64,000 bases of DNA from Cryptomeria japonica (lineage: Eukaryota; Streptophyta; Pinopsida; Cupressales; Cupressaceae): assembly GCF_030272615.1 (NCBI RefSeq), contig NC_081412.1:545174202-545238201 (forward strand), read 5' to 3'. A program made the position numbers and the translations under genes. The notes below the pieces were generated by a model that did no database searches, had not been told where the DNA came from, and saw nothing but the letters and a program-made list of their open reading frames with translations. Position 1 is the stretch's first letter. Each line of letters begins with the position of its first letter. This document shows positions 33,787 to 44,778 of this stretch, piece by piece.

Positions 33787-34840
33787 TATGGTCTCAAACA
33801 AGCTCCTTGGGCTTGGCATGAGAAGATGGACTCTTTCTTGCTCTCCACACTCTTCACACATTGTCATTCTGATCCCACAATATATATTCAATGTCAGGGG
33901 GATGATATAGTTATCCTTGTGCTCTATGTTGATAATCTTATCATTATCGGTAGCTCATCCTCCTTGATTCAGGATATTCAGAGAGCCTTGTTGGAGTAGT
34001 TTGAGATGATAGATCTTGGCCTTCTACATTATTTTTTGGGCCTACAGGTTATTTAGTCTTCCGATAGGATTTCCATACTTCAATAGAAGTATGCTCTTGA
34101 TATGCTTCACATATTTTACATGATTTCTTGCAAACTTGCACCCACACCATTTTAATCAGGTGTTGTTTTTTCTACCACTTGTTCTACACCTTCTGTGGAT
34201 CCTACCTTATACAGGCAGTTGGTTGGCAGTTTGTTGTACTCGACACATACTCATTTAGATATTTCCTTTACAATTGGTCTTGTCTCTAGGTCCTCCCATG
34301 ATCCTCATGAGAGCCATTGGCAAGCTGCCAAATGTATTTTGAGGTACATTCAAGGCACTACACAGTTTGACATTCACTATACTTTAGGATCCCCTCACAT
34401 TGTTGGCTTCACTAACTCAAATTGGGCTGGTGATTCTCATGATCAAAAGTCTACTTCTAGCTTTGTTTTTGCCTTGATTTCAGTCCTATCACATGGTCTT
34501 GAAAGAAGCAATCTGCAATTTCATTATCATCTATAGAGGCTGAGTATTGAGCAACGATGTTAACTAGTCAGGAGGTTTTATGGCTTCAACAGTTGATGAC
34601 TGAGGTTGGGTTCCCTCTTGATAGTCCCACTCTTCTTTGGTGTGATAATCAAAGTGCCATTCACATTTCCCGCAATCCAGTGGACCACCAAAGGACTAAA
34701 CACATTGAGCTTCACATGCACTTCGTCAGACAGTTGATTCAGGATGACTTCCTCATCTTGGAGTACATTCGAGGAGCAGGTTGCTGACATCTTTACTAAA
34801 CCTTTTGCATCTCCGTGCTATCTTCAGTTGCGATCTATGC
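33787..34840 (+). pseudogene. J reverse transcriptase C-terminal half and RNase H, decayed
   Basis: It starts in mid-domain with YGLKQAPWAWHEKMDSF. The palm motif reads LYVDNLIIIG: the second catalytic Asp of YVDD is Asn, so the enzyme would be dead even if complete. 'YRQLVGSLLYSTHTHLDISF' is at about residue 4 of the 34195-34536 frame. RNase H shows 'GFTNSNWAGD' (catalytic D to N) and 'LWCDNQSAIHISRNP'. A frameshift separates 34536 from 34557, and another occurs near 34785 before ADIFTKPF. It is clearly Ty1/Copia. Confidence 0.87.
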
Positions 34841-35100
34841 TTGGGGTGAAGGAAGTTGTCCTTGGGGGGTCTCATTGAGGCCCTCCTTCCTTCATGTTTT
34901 TTTTATAGCATTCTTTTCCCATCTCTTTTTGGAGTAGAGTTTTTTCCCATGTGGTTTTCTCTATTTCTTCGCTTCATAGAGATTTGGTTGTGATTAGGTA
35001 CCTCATCAGGCTTTATTGCCAGGACCCAAATTTACCTTCTTCATGTAGTTGTATTTTAATTTCATGCATTTAGTTTTTTAGCTACTCCCTAAGTTCATCT

Positions 35101-35110
35101 TAAGGGGGGG
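35101..35110 (+). promoter_or_regulatory. J polypurine tract
   Basis: TAAGGGGGGG abuts the 3' LTR. Confidence 0.85.
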
Positions 35111-35469
35111 TGTTAGAGTTATCTTGTATTAGCTAATAATTATAATTATTTATTTAATTATTAGTCTAGTATACTCTATGCTTAAGCTAAACTTAGGCAT
35201 TTAATAATATGGTAGCTATTTAATAATTATTCTAATTATTAAATACACTTTATCCCTTTAGGGTTTCTTTAGGGTTGCACATATTTAGGGTTGCATATTC
35301 TACTTTTATAAGGATTGTATTGTACTTTTTTATTATATTCCCTCTCTGAATGATAATCTTTTTCTTTAGAGCCATTATTGTGTTTTTGTCTCTAACATTC
35401 TCTTGTGATAGGTATTTTGCTTGTAGGTACTCTTGGGATCTTTGAAGTTGTATTTTGTCAACTTCTTCA
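35111..35469 (+). repeat. J 3' LTR
   Basis: This 359-bp copy matches 29537-29867. Extra bases lie in the TAATTATTA-rich part near 35143-35162 and in a repeated 'tttagggttgca' word near 35262-35296. Confidence 0.92.
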
Positions 35470-35489
35470 AGATGAAATAATATAATTGA

Positions 35490-37654
35490 TTAAAGTGGGA
35501 TAGGTGTGAACCTTTACAACTACTTAAAAGCAACTACCTAGAGCACATGGGGGCTGCACACTTAGCCAAAAAACTAAAGTCAAAACACACAAAAAACTAG
35601 CAGACTCTCAGGACAAAACCACTACATAGTGAGACAATAAAAAAATAGATAGCCAACCACCCACCACAAACACAAAGGAATGGCTTACTATGTGGGGGCA
35701 TTAGCATCTTACCATTCATGGTTAACATCTTAATTTTATTAGCAAATGACAATTTTTTGTTGAATCTTTCCCTAAAGACATAGCCACAAAATCTAGAGTA
35801 GCGTTAACAGTGGAGGTGAGGGGGTCTGATGCCATAGAAGGAGAATCCAAATGTCTCTTCTTGTTCACCTTCCTTCGCTCAATCTCCTCTTAGATGGCAT
35901 GCAAAGAGGAAGAATTGTTCATCGCCATTTCCTTTCTTAGAGTAGTCATCCCCTCAACTTTCCTTTTTAGGGTCTCGTGGTTTCACTTCAACTCGACCAT
36001 GTATTTCCTCTCATCCCTTAGATTGGTCTATGCATTGATTTCTTTGAGTTTCTCCTCTGTAGTCTCCCAATTTTCTAGTTTCCTTGCCACGTCACTGGTT
36101 TCTTTCCAAACCCTCTCATCTTTTTCTTCCATAGCCCAATTGCAACCACAAGCCTCTTCCTCTACCACCACTTCCAACCTATTGATCTTCTTCTTGGCAA
36201 AATTTAACCAAGAAAAGAGCCAATGAATTACTACATCTTATCTATTGATAGCCTCAACCAACCCATTAAATGTATTTTCTAGAGAAAGGGAATTAAGCTT
36301 GAGGGTACAAACAATGGACTAGGAAAGGAGAGCCTAAAGGGGGAGTGAAGGGGGATTTCTTCACAGAACCAGTCAGAGACCAATCTGAACTTGTGTATGA
36401 GGAAGAATAAGAATATTCAGATTCCTCTTCCTCCTCAAATTCCACCAAATCAATTTCCTTAGAAGATTTTTTCGTTTGGCCACACAAAGAGGGTTGAAAC
36501 GGGTAGGAATTTGTTTAGTCTTAGATGAGGAGGCATAATTGGGGTCAATCTTAGTAATAGGGGTTATAGAAAGCTCCACCACTAGGTTAGAATTAGAAAT
36601 GGGGCTAGAGTAGATCAAAGGGGTCCACACTAGATGGGGTCAAAGCCAAATAAAACTTATAAAGCCTTAGAATTAAACCTTGATGAAGAGGGAGAGTATT
36701 CTTGGCTTTCGTTGAAACAACCAACTAGGATAAAGAAGAGCAAAGAAATTTATTTTAACACCATACTTGAGATGGCGCAACATGAGGAAGAGATGGGTGT
36801 CCATGGGGGATTCAATGGCTAGGAAATATTATATCACATGCATTCATATTGGGGAGTTTAATATCCCCAAAATGAGGGTACAATATATTGCTTATTGGTG
36901 AAAATAGGAGGATTTTTAATTTGGGCTATCAAATTAATAGGGGGGCTTTTAATTCAGGCTGTGTATTGGGAGGGGGTGACAAAAAAGGAGTTTAGGGAAA
37001 TATTTTTAAAAAATAGGGGGATTCTTTAGTATGCCATGAACACACATGCTATAACCCAGGTTCACTAAGTGCAGCCCTCGTGTGGGTGTCAAAGTGTTTG
37101 AACCTCCCGTCCATCGTGAAATACTTTATGAGCATAAGTGCCACATCTTTCCAAATCCCAAGGAGATCTTCTTTGTTGTAGTCACTCTAATGCCTCAAGA
37201 CACCTTCAACTAGTTTAAACAACCTCTTAAAATCATCCTTATAATTCCCCTTAGGCTTTTTAGGGGAATTCACTCCATCCAAGGATAGACTAGTAACACG
37301 ACAATGGTCTTTAATAGAGACTGTAAAGACCATGCCACCAATTTTAACTTCACCTTTCTCCCAAGATAGGGAAAATTGCTTAGAGAAGGTTGGGTCATAA
37401 CCCTGAATCCCTTCCACATAGTTTGCAAGATTTCCCTTCACCACATTCAACCACAACTTTGCATTGTTCTTGAAGTCATCATAACTATCTGGTTCCATCT
37501 GGATTAGGTCTCCACCCATTTCTATATTATTCACAAAGAAACCAAAGGCAAAAATAAAAGAAGGAATCTGAAAACCACAATTAAGAAGGGACAACACTAG
37601 TCGGTATTGGGGAAGGTGCATCTAATGCCAAAATTAAGGACACCACCTAAACAA
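35490..37654 (-). pseudogene. Region L, part 2: decayed large ORF of unknown family, split by A
   Basis: The minus strand carries coding-like sequence in three blocks. Block 1 (37187-37621, continuing decayed to about 37030) has 'FSLSWEKGEVKIGGMVFTVS', 'VTSLSLDG' and, after a stop, 'LLGIWKDVALMLIKYFTMDG'. Block 2 (36293-36630) is acidic and Ser-rich (EFEEEEESEYSYSSSY). Block 3 (about 36265-35715) reads as a Glu/Lys-rich coiled coil for roughly 170 codons with four stops. Order and composition suggest one protein of 600 or more residues. The 'W..G.V.IGG..F.VS' and 'YFT.DGRF' patterns resemble repeat-associated plant ORFs I remember, but I cannot name the family. Confidence 0.5.
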
Positions 37655-37659
37655 TATAA

Positions 37660-39329
37660 TGTTGAACATAGATCACCACTAAGAGGGGGGTGAATCAGTG
37701 GTTCCTAAACTTTTTGACCTTTGAAAACAACTCCAGAATGCCTATTACTAACTTAAGAAATTAGACAATCAAACCATTAAAGCAGGAAGGAAAGCCAAAG
37801 AGATCAATCACACAAATGCAAATCACAACACCAGATGTACGAGGAAAACCCAATATGGGAAAAACCTCGGTGAGAAAAGGTACTGGAGACTACTGCTCCA
37901 ATCTAGCCTCACAGGTAAAACACTAGATTACAAAGATTTAAGGCACCAACCCAAGGAGCTCCAACCCCTTCTCTTTTAGGGAACCAACCTAAGGAGCACC
38001 AACCCCTGCACCAAGCTACAACTTGGCGATGTATATTGAAATACAATTTAGATACAATTAAGGCTTCTTGTTGCAAATGAATTCTACAACTCTTGATCAA
38101 ATATCTCACTGCCGGTTGATAGTCTTCTCTTCCACTCAATCTCACACTACCGATTGTGAGATTACTTTCTCCAATTCTTGGCCACTATTATCACTCCTTC
38201 TCTCTTACAGTTTCACAACACTCTATGTCACACTTGGATGTTGCCTTGCTCTACTACACCTTGCCAATTTTCTTAACTGTTGAACTTACAGTTATATCGA
38301 TACTTAATCACTGTAGGTTAAACCCTCTCACTAGTTTGCTTTCTCACTTACTCTACAACTTTCTTAGAATAAATTCTAAGGCCAAAATATTCTCAGCACT
38401 TAATCTCTCTTCTTTCTTTTTCTTCTCTACACCATTCACTTGCTCTGATTCGAGCTCATCTCTTTATACCATGGTTTCCTGCCAAGAATGCATTCAAAAA
38501 ACTAAATGGCTAGGGTTTCCTTTTCCTGACACAATCTGCACGATATCTGATCCTGTTTGTCTTGGATTGATCACCTGTACTCTAGGGATGCACCTGTACA
38601 TGTTTTCCATTGTCTAATGGATACTTGCTAAAGATAGAAATTACGTACAAGATTTCCTACCTTGAAATCTGTCCACACATGGAAATCCTAGCTGTTTCCT
38701 TTTCACGATCTTCTTGTAACCATATTTCCTTTTCATTGATGCAAGCGCCAATTGCTCCTTGATCTTTGTCTAGTCTTCTTTCCTCCTTGAGCCGCATCAG
38801 TCAGTCACGAACCCATGATTTGTGGTTGTCTCATTAATGTCGACTAGCTATTTCAACAACCCTGTCGATGGAGGCTTTATCGACCTTAGCATGTTTTCCA
38901 CCTTAGCTCCACATGGCATCACAATGGTCAATCATTTGGATCACCGATACATAGTTGATTCATACTTGATCATTTAGAAAACTCATATCAGTACATCCTT
39001 TTACCCGTGAGACCTTCTTCTTTTGCTAATTGGTAGATTACACTACATTGGTAACACATCTTCACCTCAGGCGGTTTGTGATTACTTTAGAATTCTGCCT
39101 CTTCATCATAGAAAGGCAACCATCTTCTAGATCATCATGTTTCCTTAACGGTTGTCCACCATCATGCTATTATTCAGCCATCATCCTAGTTTATGCCTTA
39201 CCGGTAAGCCTTCCTTATGTCTGCTCACTCTCATGTAAAGTGCCATCATAATGGTCACCCTTTCTAGATCACCGGTAACCTTGCCAAACCGGTTGACATC
39301 AATGATAACTTAATGCCAAAATGCCAACA
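37660..39329 (-). repeat. A 3' LTR
   Basis: On the minus strand it begins TGTTGGCATTTTGG and ends TATGTTCAACA. It contains the U5 hairpin at 37675-37702. Open frames inside (38068-38617) are not conserved as coding in the other LTR. Confidence 0.92.
37675..37702 (-). promoter_or_regulatory. U5 hairpin of A, 3' LTR copy
   Basis: In sense RNA the arms ACCACTGA and TTAGTGGT pair over 8 positions with one G-U wobble, around a TTCACCCCCCTC loop. It lies about 15 bases from the LTR end. Confidence 0.7.
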
Positions 39330-39343
39330 ATCTCCCCCTTTGG
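39330..39343 (-). promoter_or_regulatory. A polypurine tract
   Basis: The minus strand reads AAAGGGGGAGATT and abuts the 3' LTR. Further G-rich tracts of similar form lie at about 39391-39400, 39424-39433 and 39450-39455. Confidence 0.82.
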
Positions 39344-39494
39344 CATTGATGTCAACTTATCGCTAGACACTTTATACCAGTACATTTCTCCTCCTTTGAC
39401 ACAATGACAAAGGGTACTGTACACTCCCCCTTTGATCCATACTGAGCTCCCCCGTTTAATTTCTAGGCCCCCTCCTAAGCCATACAAATCCTTC

Positions 39495-40271
39495 CTAGGT
39501 AGATGACACAAGTCCCAACTTGTGTCGTAGATACTCAAAAGTGTTTACCAGTAGTGGTTTGGTGAAAATGTCTACAACTTGTTCTCTGGTAGGGACATAA
39601 TCCATTCTCACCTCCTGTCCTTCAACCTTCTCTCCGAGAAAGTGATACTTGATAGAAATGTGTTTTGTTCTGGAATGCATCACCAAATTCTTTTCTATGT
39701 TGATGGCACTTGAATTGTCACACTAGATGAGAATAGGATCAATGATGTAAACCTGTATGTCTTTGAGGGCCTGCTTCATCCAAAGCACCTGAGAGAAACA
39801 TGTAGCAACAACAATGTATTATGCTTCAATAGTAGATAGGGAGACTGAGTCTTGCTTCTTGCTATGCCATGAGAACAACCAGTCAGCTAGAAAGAATGCA
39901 CCACCACTTGTTCTTTTCTGATCATCAATGCAACCTGCCCAATTGGCATCAGTGTATGCTTCCAAAATAAAATTTCCTTGTTTAGGATACCATAATCCAT
40001 AACTGAGTTTCCCTTGTAGGTACCTAAAGATTCTTCTTACAACATTCATATGTGATTGCTTAGGTGCAGCTTGGAATCTGGCCACCATGCATACTGCCTG
40101 AACTATATCCAGTCTTGAAATAGTTAGATACAATAGACTACCTATCATGGATCTATACAGTAACTGATCCACCACTAGTGATTCATCATTCTTGCTCAAT
40201 TTGCCACCGGTCACCATGGGGGTACTTATTGGTTTACAATCTTCTAGTTGGAATTTCTTCAATATCTCCAT
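39495..40271 (-). pseudogene. A RNase H and connection region, near intact
   Basis: The frame 39819-40271 opens with the connection region (DCKPISTPM, then RSMIGSLLYLTISRLD) and RNase H motif AYTDANWAGC (catalytic D), ending at SLSTIEA (catalytic E). A stop follows, then the frame 39495-39686 carries SRTKHISIKYHF and the Copia C-terminal signature VVDIFTKPL. The third catalytic Asp (CDN) is between them, next to another stop. It is the last pol domain before the polypurine tract. Confidence 0.85.
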
Positions 40272-40289
40272 TGCATACTTGATTTGTGA

Positions 40290-41135
40290 GATAAAGATTC
40301 CTTTTTCTTGCTATAATATCTGCAAACCAAGGAAAATTGTTAATTCACCAAGCATTGACATCTCAAATTCTGACTGCATTTGATCAACAAATTCTTTGTA
40401 GAGGGTGTCCTTGTTGCCTCCAAAGATAATGTCATCTACATACACAACTACAATGATCATTGGGTTCCCATCTTTCTTTATATACAAATTGCTATCAACA
40501 CTTCTCTTTTTGAATCCCTACTCCTTCAGGTATTGATCTAATCTTTAATACCATGCTCTAGGAGCTTGCTTTAGACCATACAAGGCCTTCTTCAACCAAC
40601 ACACAAATGTCTCATCATCATGCAGTAGATACCCTTCCGGTTGCTCCATGTACACTTATTCTTCAAAATTTCTATTTAGGAAGGCAAATTTTACATCCAT
40701 TTGGTATACTTTATAACCCTTGTAGGTAGAGAAGGCTAGAAACATTCCAATTGCTTCTAGTCTAGCTACCAGTGAAAATGTTTCTTCAAAGTCAATCCCC
40801 TCTACTTGAGAGTATCCTTTGCACACTAGTCTAGCTTTATGCCTAACAATCTTACCTTCTTCATTCATCTTATTCCAGTAGACCCATTTTGTACCAATGA
40901 TGTTCTTGTCTTCCGGTCTAGGGACTAATTCCCAAGTCTTGTTCTTCTCAATCTATTGTAGTTCTTCTTCCATGGCATCCATCCCCTCTTGTCTTTTGCT
41001 GGCCTCACTGAATGTTTTGGGGTCAATTTTAGTCATGAGGCAGAGGTTGACTTGTTCATCATTTCGGGCAAGTCTTCTTCTAGTCTGCACACCATCACTC
41101 TTATTTCGTAGAATTTGCTCTTCCAGCTGATTCAA
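40290..41135 (-). pseudogene. A reverse transcriptase, broken
   Basis: Frame 40953-41135 gives the linker before RT (ARNDEQVNLCLMTKIDP, EASKRQEGMDAMEEEL). Frame 40656-40868 gives KARLVCKGYSQVEGIDFEET and YKVYQMDVKFAFLNRNFEE, with the first catalytic Asp kept in QMDVK. The palm motif VVYVDDII is intact at about 40425-40450 in a separately open stretch. At least four in-frame stops separate these pieces. It is a standard Ty1/Copia RT. Confidence 0.85.
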
Positions 41136-41234
41136 CTATACATACCAGTTGGGAGCCTTCTTGGATGCTTTCTTTGGTTCAATGTTTGACTAAGATTCAT
41201 CATCTTCATCACCTAAATTATCATATCAGTTATC

Positions 41235-42333
41235 CTATGGTTGACATACTTTGTGCATATCCTCATCAACTTTTACATGCACACTCTCAATGAATCTTCT
41301 TAGTCTTTTGTTGTAGCATTTGTAGGCCTTGTTGTTACATGAGTAACTAAGGAAGATTCCTTCATCATTCCTGGAGTCAAAACTTCCTAGTCCATCCATA
41401 TCTTTCTTGATGAAGCACTTTCTTCCAAATACTTTGAAGTATTTGACTGATGGTTTCCGGTCATACCACAACTCATAAGGTGTCATTCTGCTGTTTGTTC
41501 TTAATTGAACCTAGTTCAAAGTATATGCAATTGTATGAACAACTTCCTTCCAATATGTGTCTGACAGTCTGGCCTCATTTAACATGGTTCTGGCCATCTC
41601 CTTAACTATCTTGTTCTTCCTTTCTACCACACCATTTTTCCATGGTGTCTTAGGAGCTAAGTATTGCCTTCTAATTCCATGTTTTTCACAGTAATATTCA
41701 GATTCATTTGAGGTAAATTCTCCACCTCGGTCTGATCTTAGGCATTTTAACCTGCACCCACTTTCTTTCTCCACCATCTTCCTAAAGATCTTGAATATTT
41801 CAAATTCTTGTGACTTATGTTGCAGGAAGGTGACCCAAGTCATTCTTGAGTAATAATCAATAAAGAGCATAAAGTATCTTTCTCTTGCAAGTGCTTTTGT
41901 CCTAGTTGGACCAAACAGATCTGTATGCACAATTTCAAGTGGTCTTGAGGTGTTGTACTCTTTTTTCTTGAAGCTCACCTTAGTTTGCTTACCTTTCACA
42001 CATTCATCACAAAATGTGCTTACCAGTTGTATGATGGGTGGAATATTCCTCACACACCCCTTTTTGCTTACTGCAACTAGGTTATCAAAGTTTATGTGGC
42101 CTAATCTTCGGTGCCACAACCAAATTTCATCTACTCATCCTAACATACATTGGGACTCATAGCATTCCTTTATATTATAAATGTTGCCATCTATTCTCTT
42201 TCCTTCTGCCACAACTTGATTGGTACTATCTTTCTTTATCTGGCAACCAATTGAGTCAAAGGTTAATTTGTAACCTTTGTCACACATTCGACTCACACTC
42301 AACAAATTGTGCTTAAGGCCTTTCACATAATAT
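41235..42333 (-). pseudogene. A integrase with GAG-pre-integrase, near intact
   Basis: The part right of the B insertion site starts YVKGLKHNLLSVSRMCDKG (42135-42326). The HHCC zinc domain (WHRRLGHINFDN ... CDECVKGKQ) and the whole D-D-E core are legible in frame 41511-42119: HTDLFGP, FIDYYSRM and KNGVVERKNK, with all three acidic residues present. After one stop the frame 41235-41486 continues with the C-terminal part (TPYELWYDRKPSVKYFKVFG, then DEGIFLSYS). A few stops separate the pieces. Confidence 0.87.
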
Positions 42334-42338
42334 ACATC

Positions 42339-43599
42339 TGTAGCATCCTAAAATTGTGACACTTGCAATTTCGACTGCATTTGGGTCTTTACGATGGCGA
42401 CGCAAGATGGAACCTGAATGGAGACCCCGAAACTTGTCCACGACATCAAAAACTGCATTTTTTCAGCACCCTGCCTGATCCCTCCTTGCACCCTGCTGTC
42501 CCGGGAGGTGGGACTAGAGCGCCCAGTGCCCTGGTCCTTCAGGACTAGGGTGCCCAGTGCCCTGGTCCCCCAGGACCATGGCGCCCAGTGCCCTGGTCCC
42601 TGGCCCTATTTTTGGGCCCGGTCTCCTATGGGGCTTCGGGTCTTTATGTTTGCAAATTGGAAAATACTCTTTCCTTGTCGGCCCAAGGTCGGAAAAATCA
42701 GTCTATCAACCCTAATTGATAAGTATATAAACTACATTTCCTCTCCCATTTTGGGAAGATGATGGAAAAATGGCGGAAGCGATACTCAAACATTCAAGCA
42801 TTCAAGCATTCAAGCATTCCTTCAAACAATTGATCATTCTAAGTCTCCATTCAAGGCTAAGTGTTGCATTCAAGACAAGGATTCAACCGTTGAAGAGGAG
42901 ATCACATACTACAACATACAACATACAACAACATCTACACCTTCGCATGTAAGAATACAAACATTCTTACAACAAGGTACTAGTACTTGTTTTACATTAC
43001 AGTCATTTACATTTACAACATTTCTCATTTCTTGGTTAATTCCAAAACTGGGGTTTGACCTAAGGGCAAACCCCTAATCCCTAACCCCCCAATTGTCTTC
43101 GCTTTTTTGTGTGTAGGTTGCAGGTATGCGACTGTAATTGAAGATCTGGAATCCTTGTGTAGAGACGAACAGGTCCCCCTTCGTTTCGTGGATTTTTCGA
43201 AGGACCGTGTGCACGCCGGGTGCCATCATCCCGTCAACTTTCACTCAAATTTGCAGGACAGTGCCGTCTCAACATTTTACTACTAATTCCAGGTCCGCAG
43301 CTTCATCCTATATCCCTATCTCAGTTTATAAGTGAATCTTTCTCAGTTTCTATGCATTCCTAGCTTAATCCTTCTATCTACATTCTTTACAAAAGAGGGT
43401 AGCCTTGCTGTCTTAACCCTTGAAACTCATTTAGAATCCAATCTTGCATTGTGTGGGATTGGATCTTGTGGGTTTCAACCCCTCTTTTGAATGTAAAGTC
43501 TCTCCTAAGTGAAAACCGACAATCCTAAGTGACCCCCCCTTTCCCCTTGGGAGTGGTGGAGGGAACACTTAGGGTTCGCTCGCGATTTTTCGCTTTACA
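42339..43599 (+). repeat. B 5' LTR
   Basis: It begins TGTAGCATCC and ends CGCTTTACA. GC-richer than its surroundings, it has a three-copy tandem repeat at 42511-42604. Most differences from the 3' copy are C/T or G/A transitions, many at CpG sites. Confidence 0.93.
42511..42604 (+). repeat. Three 31-32-bp tandem units in the B LTR
   Basis: The core GCCCAGTGCCCTGGTCC recurs at 42521, 42552 and 42583, separated by 'caggac(t/c)a'-type spacers. The same array is at 49094-49187 in the other LTR. Confidence 0.88.
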
Positions 43600-43620
43600 T
43601 TTTGGTGAACCCGACGTGAA
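43600..43620 (+). promoter_or_regulatory. B primer binding site region
   Basis: TTTTGGTGAACCCGACGTGAA follows the LTR. TGG within a few bases of the LTR fits a tRNA 3' complement, but it is not the initiator tRNA-Met type used by the neighbours; I did not identify the tRNA. Confidence 0.65.
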
Positions 43621-44778
43621 CATCCTTTCTGATTATTCATGGCTAGATCTGAAAATTGGATGCCTTGATTACATTTCCATGTTTGATCTTTTGCAAATTT
43701 TAGAGGTTGATTGCATAAAAACCCTAAATTTTCTTTTTAGTAATTGAGCTTGCGAAATGTTTAATTGTTACTGCTTGTTTCAGATCTTCCCTTCTATTAC
43801 AAATTATCAATTCATATTTGTGCTTTAATTTTGAAAATTAAGTGGTTAAGTGTCAAAACCCTAATTTTTAAAACCCTCTTGATTCAACCTTTGACTGATA
43901 ATTTCACTGATCAAAACATCTCCAAATCAGCTGTAACTTTGGATTCCGCAATAAAATCATAATATCTTTCATCCCTAAAAATTTGGAAAAAAGTTGCGAG
44001 GACTATGTGCACTCCGAGCGCCATCGTCCCCGACATTTTTTCCGAAATTTTGGGAGCTAGATCTTATTGTATTTTTCTGCTAAAATCTAGAATTCTGGCT
44101 GATTTTATCAATTCCAACACTTTCAAAATTAAAGTCAAAGTTGGTCTAGTGATTGCTTGGATTAAGGCTCCTAATCATTCAAAAATTGTTGAAACTGAAA
44201 TTCATGTCGAAATTGTGTTTCTTACTATCCTAAATCTGAAAAGTGTGTTGGTGTTCATTCAAGATTTCAGTGCTTTATTCAAATTCTTGCAATTTGTGAC
44301 TTTTGAAATTAAGTGCTTAATTACACCAACTTTGATTTCCGCTTTCAAAATTGAATTTTGTGTGAAATTGAGTCAACTTTTAAAATTCAAAACTTGCATT
44401 GCTCTTAACATTCCCTCTAAAATCATAAAATTCAAAATTTCAGTTTCCCTCTCTTTTTCAAAATTCAAATTTTGCATTTTTTAACAATCTGGATAGGGTT
44501 CAATTTTGAGATTGCAACTTTAATTTGGCCTATCTACAGATCGTAAAATCACTCAATTTTTTCAGATTAGCTCTAAAATCATCATACCTTTCATCCCTGC
44601 GAATTTCGAAAAAAGTTGCGAGGACCGTGTGCACCCCGAGCGCCACGGTCCCTGACATTTTTTCCGAAATTTTGGGAGATTGTCGTGATTGCATTTAACA
44701 GCCTAAATCTAGGAGATTGGCTGATTTTATTGAAATTTGCTACCTCTAAATTCAAAATCTTCTCTCTCTCCCTAGTGC
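43621..44778 (+). other. B leader with a duplicated block
   Basis: A block of about 100 bp ('tttcatccct' ... 'ttttccgaaattttgggag') occurs at about 43965-44058 and again at 44585-44678. Both copies share a central 'gtgca(c)(t/c)ccgagcgcca' word, similar to one in the LTR (about 43195-43235). No conserved coding frame is seen; the 159-codon frame 44005-44484 has no known motif. Confidence 0.75.

Larger units (their letters stand above)
29537..35469 (+). mobile_element. Element J: Ty1/Copia retrotransposon, internally rearranged
   Basis: LTRs at 29537-29867 (331 bp) and 35111-35469 (359 bp) match closely, with TG...CA ends. The primer binding site TGGTATCAGAGCC follows the first LTR and the polypurine tract AAGGGGGGG precedes the second. 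The target duplication AGATG is perfect (29532-29536 and 35470-35474). Only the C-terminal RT and RNase H of J remain. Its gag, protease, integrase and RT N-terminus are missing, replaced by element K and a deletion. The 3' LTR carries one or two short insertions relative to the 5' copy. Confidence 0.92.

Noticed and set aside
38068..38617. Ser/Leu-rich ORFs in A's 3' LTR that recur in the 5' LTR (62423-62813)
   Set aside because: They recur because the LTR is duplicated. The frames differ by stops between copies, so there is no sign of selection for coding.
42363..42762. ORFs in B's LTR repeated at 48946-49345
   Set aside because: Same reason: LTR duplication, with frame content driven by the GC-rich tandem repeat.
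44005..44484. 159-codon ORF in the leader of B
   Set aside because: Rich in Phe, Ile and Lys as expected by chance in AT-rich DNA; overlaps a duplicated non-coding block.
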